Shown here: positions 9,495 through 15,671 of the stretch, piece by piece
Numbering within the stretch: the first letter of the stretch is position 1
How the letters are laid out: every line of letters begins with the position of its first letter
NCBI GenBank assembly: GCA_947624325.1
Contig: CANQJT010000002.1
Location: 1-64,000 of the forward strand
Length of the DNA stretch: 64,000 bases
Origin: Candidatus Gastranaerophilales bacterium
GTDB taxonomy: Bacteria; Cyanobacteriota; Vampirovibrionia; Gastranaerophilales; Gastranaerophilaceae
Reading direction: 5' to 3'
The notes under the pieces: model-generated
Databases searched by the model: none
Seen by the model: the letters and a program-made list of their open reading frames with translations, nothing else
Told to the model about the DNA's origin: nothing
Translations under genes and position numbers: made by a program

Positions 9495-11157
9495 TATTTC
9501 TTATCCTCTTTTTTTTGGGGGGGGGTAGTTCTTCTATTCTTTGCGCAAATCGTTCGTACATTTGTCTTTCTTGGATATTATCCGTATCATTAGAATGACG
9601 ATCTATGGCATATAAAAATTCGTCATAATATTCTATTTTACTTTGATATTTTTCTTTTCTCTCTTTTTTATTGAAGAAATCAAATATTTTTTTATAGTCT
9701 ATTATTTTGTAATTTAATTCATCAATATTAACACCCTCAATGTCTTTTAATTTTGTGTCAGTGCCTTCTTTGTATTCTGACTTTTTTATTAAAAATTTAT
9801 GTACATTGCTATTTATGTCATTTACTTTAAAATTTTTATATTTTGGAGCAAAGATGAAAAAGTGCCTGTCTTTATAATTTTCATATCCGTTTGATTCTCT
9901 TTCTTCATCATTATCATCTATTTCGCTTTTTAGGCGTTTATAAGTGTATCCGTTTTTATCACTTCCTTTGTCTACTACATATCCAAAAGTATAATGAATA
10001 TATTTGCTTAATTGATTTCCGACTTCTTCTCCTGCTTCATCGTGCCTTACCCCGTTTATTCCCGATTTTATTTTATTTTCAATTACAATAAGAGTCTTGT
10101 TTTCCATATCATCTATCAATAAATCAATGTTGCCTTCTTCTCTTACAAATCTTAGGTTATCCGAGGATGATAAAGTTTTAATTTTCAAAACCTCATTCGC
10201 AAATTCGCAAAATAATTCAGGACTTGATTTAAAAATATGGAAAAATAAATTGGTATAAGTTAATTCATCGTACTCTTGTCTTATAATCCCGATAAAATTG
10301 TTTTTATTGACACCTGAAACAATCAGATTAGCATCTTTCAGTTCTTTATATGTTCTTACTGGATTTTCATTACCTTTAGCCCAAAAATCACCCTTTATGA
10401 TCTTGTTTTTAATATTGTTATAAACTTGTTCAAGATTTTTATTATTGTGCATTCCGTTTACTACGTATTGTTTTAAACTTCTGGATGAGAAGTTAAGTTT
10501 ATTATGAGGTTCTACATCTTCATTAATGTATATAAATTCTTCTTTTGGGTTTTGGATTTCTTTTTTTTCACTATTTTCTTCTTCATTATTGTTATTTATT
10601 TCTCTGCATTTCTCCCAAGTTTCTTTATCGTCAACAATAAATACTCTATACTCAGGCTTTACTTTTATTATTTTATCAACTTCAAATGTTGCATATAATA
10701 TAGGTTGAGTAACATGCTTATTTTTTGAAAATATTTCTTCTAATCCCTTCCCATCATATGTATATTTTTCTAAACTTTTTAAATGTATTTTCGTATATTC
10801 TTTATTTTTCTTATTATTTTTATAGTCATCAATCAGATTAACTAATTTCCCCTCAGTTTTTGCAAGAATTTCCTGCATTGATAATGTTTTTGTTTGATTA
10901 TTGTCATCTTTATATTCTCTTTTACACCAACGAGTATAAAGTACACAGCTTGCTTTCCATTCTTCCTTATGAAATTTATCTTTTATTTTACCGTCATTTG
11001 TAATATATACTAAATAACTATTACACTCCTCACTTTCATCGGGTTTTATTAAATTAATTACTTCATGTCCGAGATTTTCACCTAAATACTCGCCTGCGTA
11101 CATTCTGTTTAAAATTATTACATCTGTTGGGTTTTTAGCTTCTTTTTCTTTTTCCAT
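9454..11157 (-). CDS. PD-(D/E)XK nuclease-family protein (PDDEXK_4-like)
   Basis: This 567-residue protein is recognised by a central-to-C-terminal nuclease core: an Asp in GNIDLLI followed by the ENK triad in LIVIENKI, then a conserved Q-L-x-K-Y motif, as in the PDDEXK_4 group often seen in defence loci. The N-terminal 200 residues (CVLYTRWCKREY and after) are not recognised. It sits between the WYL regulator (31-bp gap) and the helicase-nuclease gene (41-bp overlap), so the three are one leftward operon. Its 3' end contains a C9-A8 run (minus strand) that encodes PPPKKK. Slippage there would change the C-terminal tail and its overlap with the next gene. Target and mechanism are unknown. Confidence 0.7.
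   Translation of the reverse strand: MEKEKEAKNPTDVIILNRMYAGEYLGENLGHEVINLIKPDESEECNSYLVYITNDGKIKDKFHKEEWKASCVLYTRWCKREYKDDNNQTKTLSMQEILAKTEGKLVNLIDDYKNNKKNKEYTKIHLKSLEKYTYDGKGLEEIFSKNKHVTQPILYATFEVDKIIKVKPEYRVFIVDDKETWEKCREINNNNEEENSEKKEIQNPKEEFIYINEDVEPHNKLNFSSRSLKQYVVNGMHNNKNLEQVYNNIKNKIIKGDFWAKGNENPVRTYKELKDANLIVSGVNKNNFIGIIRQEYDELTYTNLFFHIFKSSPELFCEFANEVLKIKTLSSSDNLRFVREEGNIDLLIDDMENKTLIVIENKIKSGINGVRHDEAGEEVGNQLSKYIHYTFGYVVDKGSDKNGYTYKRLKSEIDDNDEERESNGYENYKDRHFFIFAPKYKNFKVNDINSNVHKFLIKKSEYKEGTDTKLKDIEGVNIDELNYKIIDYKKIFDFFNKKERKEKYQSKIEYYDEFLYAIDRHSNDTDNIQERQMYERFAQRIEELPPPKKKRIRNNDNGIKTNTKTKC
9509..9525. repeat. T8-G9 homopolymer tract (slippage-prone)
   Basis: Eight T (9509-9516) followed by nine G (9517-9525) lie inside the 3' end of the nuclease gene, 15 bp before the helicase start. 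On the coding strand this reads C9-A8. Adding one base would end the nuclease at a TAATG that directly abuts the helicase start; losing one would end it at a TAA 9 bp before it. Both are seen by reading the frames. Confidence 0.7.
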
Positions 11158-11188
11158 AATTATATTCTCTTTCTATTATAAATCCCTT

Positions 11189-12178
11189 TTACTTCTCTTT
11201 TTGATTTAAAAGAGTATTTTCAAGCATTTCAATGTATTCTTTTTTTAAAGTGTTAGGTGAGAGGATTTTGACATCTTCTCCCCATTTGAATAAGTGCCAT
11301 AATATCTCTTTGTCGCCCGAAGCCTTAAATTTTACTGTTACAGTGCCGTCATCATTCTTCTTTATCTTTTGTGTAGAGTGAAAATGATAATTTAATACAT
11401 CATCCGCTACGTTTTTTGAAAATAGCAACTTTACATCAAAACACTCACCCTGATACACTCCAAACGATTTTTTTGAAAATTCCTCAAGGTTAAAATTACC
11501 TTTATCAAATGTTTCATTTGTTATTTTAACCTCCGAAAATTTATGAAGTAAATAACAATAAGGGTTTGTTCCTTTATCTTCTTCCACCCCTATAAGGTAT
11601 ACTTTAGCACCGTATATTAACCCGTAAGGGGCAAGAACTTTATTTTTATTGTTATACTTTGCACTTATTTTTTTATTTGAAGTCATAGCTTCTCTTATTG
11701 TTTCAAGCATATTAAGGTCAAATTTATGTCTTGGGGTCTGCTGAATTACAAAACCTTCCGTCTGCATTAAAATTTCTATGGCATTATCAAATTGAGGTAA
11801 TTTTTTTCTGCTCAAAGCTCTTATTTTATTTATGGTCTGCTCTATAATTTTGGCTTTATCTTCTGTTCCTTGCTCTTGTTGATATTTTTTTAAGTTTTCT
11901 AGATTTGCAATTTCTTCAGGGGTAAAACTTATAATCTCTCTCATATAAGCGGTAGGAAATCCCCAATATTTTTCTCTTGATTTAAAATTTTCAATTTCTT
12001 CCACTTGCGGAACTGCAAGCATAAGGCTATCTCTCATCCTCTCCGCAGTTCTTCTGGATACACCAAATTCTTTCATAATATCATTTAACGAAACCCCCTG
12101 CACTCTTGACTGCATTAGTATCATTAACTCTACAATGTCCGTGGTTCTTGAATATCTCGGTTTTTCTTCCATTTCCAT
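11189..12178 (-). CDS. WYL-domain transcription regulator (wHTH-WYL-WCX)
   Basis: This 329-residue protein has an N-terminal winged helix (VSLNDIMKEFGVSRRTAERMRDSL, about residues 30-55), a WYL domain (LAPYGLIYGAKVYLIGVEED, about residues 175-225) and a C-terminal WCX domain. BrxR and CapW have the same layout; they are dimeric repressors that bind inverted repeats before BREX, CBASS and other defence genes. It is the first gene of the leftward nuclease-helicase operon. Its own promoter carries a 19-bp inverted repeat, and another sits in the divergent promoter. I therefore propose it as the regulator of the operator family found across the island. That assignment is inference. Confidence 0.9.
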   Translation of the reverse strand: MEMEEKPRYSRTTDIVELMILMQSRVQGVSLNDIMKEFGVSRRTAERMRDSLMLAVPQVEEIENFKSREKYWGFPTAYMREIISFTPEEIANLENLKKYQQEQGTEDKAKIIEQTINKIRALSRKKLPQFDNAIEILMQTEGFVIQQTPRHKFDLNMLETIREAMTSNKKISAKYNNKNKVLAPYGLIYGAKVYLIGVEEDKGTNPYCYLLHKFSEVKITNETFDKGNFNLEEFSKKSFGVYQGECFDVKLLFSKNVADDVLNYHFHSTQKIKKNDDGTVTVKFKASGDKEILWHLFKWGEDVKILSPNTLKKEYIEMLENTLLNQKEK

Positions 12179-12184
12179 AACTCC

Positions 12185-12218
12185 ATTATAAAAAATTTAT
12201 GTGTCTATATAGGACATA
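12185..12218 (-). promoter_or_regulatory. Island operator/promoter, WYL operon
   Basis: On the minus strand TATGTC (12218-12213), seven bases, then GACACA (12205-12200) form the operator. The -10 box TATAAT is at 12190-12185, ten bases after GACAC. It begins just upstream of the WYL start at 12178, so the transcript has almost no leader. Autoregulation by the WYL protein is likely. Confidence 0.6.
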
Positions 12219-12245
12219 CAAATTATATCATTTATTATGTTTTTA

Positions 12246-12279
12246 TACCACCGTTTTGGACATACCTAAAAATTATAAT
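12246..12279 (+). promoter_or_regulatory. Island operator/promoter, divergent 56-aa gene
   Basis: TACCAC (12246-12251), a 7-bp spacer, GACATA (12259-12264), and TATAAT at 12274-12279. It faces the opposite way from the WYL promoter, 28 bp to its right, and precedes the Shine-Dalgarno site AAGGAG of the 56-residue gene. Confidence 0.6.
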
Positions 12280-12300
12280 ATCTAAAAAAGGAGAAAAATT

Positions 12301-12471
12301 ATGGGTAAATTTATGGTAACAAATCATAAAGTAATTAGATTTTTAGGCTTTAAAATTATTGATATTTGGGATGACTACTTTGAAAGACAGATAATCGGAG
12401 ATGAAATCATTACCACAGGGGACATTGAAACCACCAATGACTATCCTGATAACAAAAAACAAGACATTTAA
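12301..12471 (+). CDS. Small unknown protein (56 aa)
   Basis: ATG 12301 follows a strong AAGGAG site at the right distance, downstream of an island-type promoter. The product is 56 residues and soluble, with an IIDIWDDYFERQIIGDEIITTGD core and an acidic, polar tail. I do not recognise it. Size and position beside a nuclease operon would suit an antitoxin, a modulator or a phage sensor, but nothing in the sequence decides. Confidence 0.6.
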   Translation: MGKFMVTNHKVIRFLGFKIIDIWDDYFERQIIGDEIITTGDIETTNDYPDNKKQDI

Positions 12472-12517
12472 ATTGTATAAAACTTAAGGCTAAGTTACAA
12501 TTATTGGTTAATCGATA

Positions 12518-12526
12518 TGTTATAAT
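12518..12526 (+). promoter_or_regulatory. Extended -10 promoter, 332-aa gene
   Basis: TGTTATAAT forms a TGn-extended -10 box 22 bp before the start codon, with no convincing -35. It lacks the island operator, so the 332-residue gene may be expressed both from here and by read-through from the 56-residue gene. Confidence 0.45.
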
Positions 12527-12548
12527 TTACAAAAATGGGAGTTGAAAA

Positions 12549-13547
12549 ATGAGTGAAATTCAAAAAGAAAAATTTAAAAAATTAGTTAATTTTGCAGAGT
12601 CATATATTATTGAAAATGCAGAAAAAGTGCTATTAGCAGTGCGAGATGAAAAATTATCCGAAACAAACCCCCATGAGCGCTGCCAAAAACTATTGGAAAA
12701 ATATAAGCCAATTTATGGACTGGGCGTCGATGAAATTCCCGTCGATGACTTCAAGAAAATTTTAAATGAGTTTTGCAGAGAATTACAGAATTACCAAGCA
12801 ATGCCAAAGGCAATAAATTATCTCTCTTTTTCTGTTGACAAAGATAATAATGAGATTTTAAATTGTGTATATGAATTTTTATCAGAAAAATTTAATGAAA
12901 TTGGAATAAATTCTAATCTATTAAGAGAATTAGAAGGAAAATTTCTTGATATTAAAAACAAGAATTCATCTGATGATGAGCAAAGCAAAGAATTGAATAA
13001 AGCATGGGAAAAATATTCACGTGGGTTAATGGATGTTCTTATTAAAATAAAAGGAAAATCTTCTGATATTGATAAAGCGAAAGAAAAATTTATTGAATCA
13101 ATAAATAAAGATTGCGATTATTTTAATAATGTAGATGGCATTATTGAAGAAATTGAAAAAGATGAGGCTAAAAAGAAAGATTCTGACTTTAACTCTGAAT
13201 ATAATAAATATAGAGACCGTTTAAGAGAGTTTAACAAAGACATCTTTGGAATGGGTGATACATTAACATTAGATTTCTTTAAAGAACTTAAATGTGAAAA
13301 TCTTATAAAAAATGATTCTCATATAATTGCTTGTTATAAACATGTCGGGGGTAAGTGTAAGGAGAAAAATAAAATCGTTTTTGAATTTATAAGTATGTGT
13401 AAAAAGATTGAATACACTCCTTTTTATGTGGATAAAATTCTATGGTTATGCTGTACCGGTAATTTTGATAAAGACGGAATTATAATAACCAAAATGAACA
13501 GAACAAAATTTTTTAAAGAAATAGAAAAAAGCAAGATTCTTAAATAA
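12549..13547 (+). CDS. Unknown helical protein (332 aa)
   Basis: The ATG follows GGGAG. The 332-residue product is strongly charged (Lys/Glu/Asp-rich), has no signal peptide or membrane segment, and looks mainly alpha-helical with possible coiled-coil stretches around residues 140-235. It reads as two related halves: YGLGVDEIPVDDFKKIL near residue 60 resembles FGMGDTLTLDFFKEL near residue 233, which suggests an internal duplication. I recognise no family. It lies between the small 56-residue gene and the duplicated promoter of the DnaB-like/RT pair, and may belong to either unit. Confidence 0.7.
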   Translation: MSEIQKEKFKKLVNFAESYIIENAEKVLLAVRDEKLSETNPHERCQKLLEKYKPIYGLGVDEIPVDDFKKILNEFCRELQNYQAMPKAINYLSFSVDKDNNEILNCVYEFLSEKFNEIGINSNLLRELEGKFLDIKNKNSSDDEQSKELNKAWEKYSRGLMDVLIKIKGKSSDIDKAKEKFIESINKDCDYFNNVDGIIEEIEKDEAKKKDSDFNSEYNKYRDRLREFNKDIFGMGDTLTLDFFKELKCENLIKNDSHIIACYKHVGGKCKEKNKIVFEFISMCKKIEYTPFYVDKILWLCCTGNFDKDGIIITKMNRTKFFKEIEKSKILK

Positions 13548-13641
13548 TATTATTTAATGATACCCACGCTTTTGCACTATTAACCGAATAAGTATTAGTA
13601 GTTCTTTAATATCTCGGCTTATCTTCCATTATAAAAAATAT

Positions 13642-13670
13642 ATGAATCTGTATATTCTATACAGATTCAT
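13642..13670. promoter_or_regulatory. Perfect palindrome, 13-bp arms
   Basis: ATGAATCTGTATA and TATACAGATTCAT are exact inverted repeats around TTC. They stand where the leftward operator stands in the other repeat copy. This could be the operator of a different dimeric regulator, or a hairpin in a leftward transcript. Confidence 0.55.
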
Positions 13671-13687
13671 AATTTATTTTGTTTTTA

Positions 13688-13721
13688 TACCACCGTTTTG
13701 GACATACCTAAAAATTATAAT
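13688..13721 (+). promoter_or_regulatory. Island operator/promoter, DnaB-like/RT pair
   Basis: TACCAC (13688-13693), spacer of 7, GACATA (13701-13706), TATAAT at 13716-13721. It is identical to the copy at 12246-12279 because the segment is duplicated. Confidence 0.6.
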
Positions 13722-13741
13722 ATCTAAAAAAGGAGAAAATA

Positions 13742-14548
13742 ATGAATAAAATTAACACTGAAGAATTATTAAAGAAAAACGATGAAATCAATTTTTCCAC
13801 GGGTTTTGAGGATATTGACGAATGCGTGTTGAATGTTGATAAAGGAAGTATAATAACTATTGGCGCAAGACCCGCTATGGGAAAAACTTCATTAGCATTT
13901 TCCATATTAAATCATTTATTGGAAGAAAATAAAAAAGTATTTTATTTTTCACCCTCAAACACGATTAAAATGATTGAAAAACTGCTTATTACAAATAAAT
14001 TAGGGATAGACTTTTTTCAGTTTGAAAAGGAATTAAAATCTAAAGGAAATTTATTTAAAAAAACACTTGAATATTATTCCGATAAAGAATTTTATATCAG
14101 TGATAAGACTAATTTAACGGTTGAAGATATTGAAAAAGAGATAAAAGAAAATATACCTGATGTTGTTTTTATTGATTACATTCAGCTTTTAAAAATGCCA
14201 AAAGCTCCTAATTTTACGGATTCAATTAACCTTGCGGTGCAAGAGCTTAAACGTATAGCTCAAGAAACAGGAGTTATTTTTGTGATACTGACTCAACTTT
14301 CAAGAGGGGTTGAAGAACGGGGTGATAAAAGACCTTTGCTGTATGACATAAGAAATTCAAGTCTGCTTGAAGAATTATCTGATGTTGTAATGATGATTTA
14401 CAGGGAAAGTTATTATAATTTTGACGATGAAACAAATAAAAATCTTGCTGAAATTATCTTTCGTAAAAACAATTTCGGGCCGCTTTCCGTTATAATGTTG
14501 AGATTTGAAAAAGGTAGATTTTCTAATGTAAATGACACAACATTTTAG
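13742..14548 (+). CDS. DnaB-like RecA-fold ATPase without the N-terminal helicase domain
   Basis: This 268-residue protein matches only the C-terminal RecA-type motor of replicative helicase DnaB. Visible features are STGFEDID, Walker A GARPAMGKTS (about residues 41-50), Walker B VVFIDYIQLL (about 141-150), LTQLSRGVEERGDKRPLLYDIRNS and a final arginine-finger-like FEKGRF. The N-terminal collar domain of DnaB is absent, so it is not the cellular helicase. The gene starts after AAGGAG and is followed by the reverse transcriptase only 12 bp later, with which it is surely co-transcribed. A motor or sensor partner of the RT is my inference. Confidence 0.85.
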   Translation: MNKINTEELLKKNDEINFSTGFEDIDECVLNVDKGSIITIGARPAMGKTSLAFSILNHLLEENKKVFYFSPSNTIKMIEKLLITNKLGIDFFQFEKELKSKGNLFKKTLEYYSDKEFYISDKTNLTVEDIEKEIKENIPDVVFIDYIQLLKMPKAPNFTDSINLAVQELKRIAQETGVIFVILTQLSRGVEERGDKRPLLYDIRNSSLLEELSDVVMMIYRESYYNFDDETNKNLAEIIFRKNNFGPLSVIMLRFEKGRFSNVNDTTF

Positions 14549-14560
14549 GAGAAATCTAAA

Positions 14561-15454
14561 ATGCAAAAAATATACATAGGGTTTAATATGTTTTATGAAG
14601 TTTACAAAAACGGTAAACGAACTATTTATGCTCCATCTAAAGACCTAAAAAATGTTCAAAGGCAGATTTTAAACTTTATAAAAACAAAGTATAAACTTAA
14701 ATTTAATATTAAAGAAACGGCAGAAATTCATTGCAATCAAAAGTGGATTTTAAAACTTGATATAAGAAAGTTTTATGAATCCGTTTCAAAAGAACAAATA
14801 AAATCTGTAATAGATAATATTTACGAAACTGTTACTTTCCCCAAAGAATACTATTCCAAAAAGGCTTTATATCAATTACTGACAATAGAAGATAAATTGC
14901 CGACAGGTGCGGTAACTTCCTGCCTTATTGCAAATCTCGCTTTTTCAAAAACTAAGATTGATGAGAATTTAAAAGCATTTTGCTTGCAAAATAATCTTAA
15001 ATACTCCCGTTACATGGATGATATGTTCTTATCGGGAAACAATAAAGCCAATTTAAAAAAAGCGGAAAAATTTGCAATAAAGCTTTTACAAGAAGCGGGT
15101 TTTAATTTAAACTACGAAAAAACTCAATATATTTCAAACAACAAAAGGCAGGAAATATTAGGGCTTGTAGTAAATAACCCAATGGATTGTGTTATTTCAA
15201 ATGAGAAAAAACATAACTACCGTTCAATGTTTTTTAATTATTTAAAAGCAGTTTATTTAGAAGAACGGTTGGGAATAAATTCTTTATTTAAAAAGAAAAT
15301 CGGATTTAAAGAAATAACGGGACATTTAGCCTATATAAAATCAACAGATAAGAAATTTTACACGATAATAAAGAAGTTTTTAAAGTTGAAAATAAATAAA
15401 TTCGGTATTTATAATAATGATGAAATAAAAAAATTGCGAAAGATTATTAAATAA
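14561..15454 (+). CDS. Retron-like reverse transcriptase
   Basis: This 297-residue RT shows the palm motifs in order: KLDIRKFYESV (RT3, near residue 65), LPTGAVTSCLIANL (RT4), YSRYMDDMFLS with the catalytic YxDD (near residue 150), GFNLNYEKTQYIS (RT6) and ILGLVVN (RT7, where retrons usually have VTGL). There is no maturase, protease or Cas domain, and its size is that of retron RTs. RT4 lacks the usual QG...SP, having TG...SC. Start ATG 14561 follows AGGAG; ATG 14588 is possible. A DnaB-like ATPase gene takes the place where the msr-msd RNA usually lies, and I could not identify an msr-msd RNA. It could also belong to an unclassified RT group. Confidence 0.85.
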   Translation: MQKIYIGFNMFYEVYKNGKRTIYAPSKDLKNVQRQILNFIKTKYKLKFNIKETAEIHCNQKWILKLDIRKFYESVSKEQIKSVIDNIYETVTFPKEYYSKKALYQLLTIEDKLPTGAVTSCLIANLAFSKTKIDENLKAFCLQNNLKYSRYMDDMFLSGNNKANLKKAEKFAIKLLQEAGFNLNYEKTQYISNNKRQEILGLVVNNPMDCVISNEKKHNYRSMFFNYLKAVYLEERLGINSLFKKKIGFKEITGHLAYIKSTDKKFYTIIKKFLKLKINKFGIYNNDEIKKLRKIIK

Positions 15455-15474
15455 AGACAATATATAATTCTCAT

Positions 15475-15511
15475 AACAAAAAGCAGCTCTTTAAAAAGAA
15501 CTGCTTTTGTT
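15475..15511. terminator. Terminator after RT gene
   Basis: AACAAAAAGCAGCTCTTT pairs with AAAGAACTGCTTTTGTT (one mismatch), with T-rich ends on both strands. It ends the DnaB-like/RT transcript and could also end a leftward transcript starting near 15590. Confidence 0.8.
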
Positions 15512-15592
15512 AAAAAAGACGATTGCGAGCTTGCGAAGCAATCAACTTACCTTATTAAATTTACGTGGTTTAAAGCGAAACGCTCACCATAA
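15475..15592 (-). ncRNA. Possible small leftward transcript
   Basis: On the minus strand the operator at 15612-15630 has a TATTAT box at 15602-15597. A transcript from there would run about 110 bases to the terminator at 15511-15475, with no long ORF. It would contain the hairpins AGCG-TTT-CGCT and GATTGC-N11-GCAATC. It could be an sRNA or RT-related RNA, or simply a repeat hairpin. Confidence 0.25.
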
Positions 15593-15611
15593 ATATATAA
15601 TAATTTCCTTA

Positions 15612-15645
15612 TATGTCTGATTAGGTCGTACTTAATTTTTATATA
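15612..15645. promoter_or_regulatory. Island operator facing both ways
   Basis: TATGTC (15612-15617), 7 bp, GTCGTA (15625-15630). Rightward, TATATA at 15640-15645 is ten bases after GTCGT and precedes the 472-residue gene. Leftward, TACGAC-N7-GACATA is followed by TATTAT at 15602-15597 with the same spacing. Confidence 0.5.
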
Positions 15646-15671
15646 TCATATTTTATATATTATTCGCCACT

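Larger units (their letters stand above)
12141..12300. repeat. Direct repeat copy 1 (WYL 5' end and divergent promoter)
   Basis: This stretch covers the first codons of the WYL gene, its promoter and the rightward promoter. It is repeated at 13598-13740. The last 57 or so bases (from GTTTTTATACC to GGAGAAAA) are practically identical in both copies; the first part is diverged, with a deletion of about 14 bp and point changes. Confidence 0.85.
13598..13740. repeat. Direct repeat copy 2 (promoter duplication)
   Basis: This is the second copy of the 12141-12300 segment. It keeps a decayed piece of the WYL gene start, including the conserved AATATCTCGG, and the intact rightward operator/promoter. 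The leftward operator is replaced by a different 13-bp-arm palindrome. The copy supplies the promoter and Shine-Dalgarno site of the DnaB-like gene. Confidence 0.85.

Noticed and set aside
9454-9525. Frameshift fusion of nuclease and helicase into one protein
   Set aside because: In both alternative frames a stop codon (TAA) comes before or at the helicase ATG, so slippage cannot join them.
9891-10708. Plus-strand ORFs rich in Phe/Leu/Ser opposite the nuclease gene
   Set aside because: Low-complexity antisense shadows of an A/T-rich coding strand, without ribosome sites.
14561-15454. Diversity-generating retroelement
   Set aside because: The RT lacks the (I/L/V)GxxxSQ motif typical of DGR reverse transcriptases, and I see no template/variable repeat pair with A-specific differences near it. 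The nearby 57-bp direct repeat is practically identical and non-coding.
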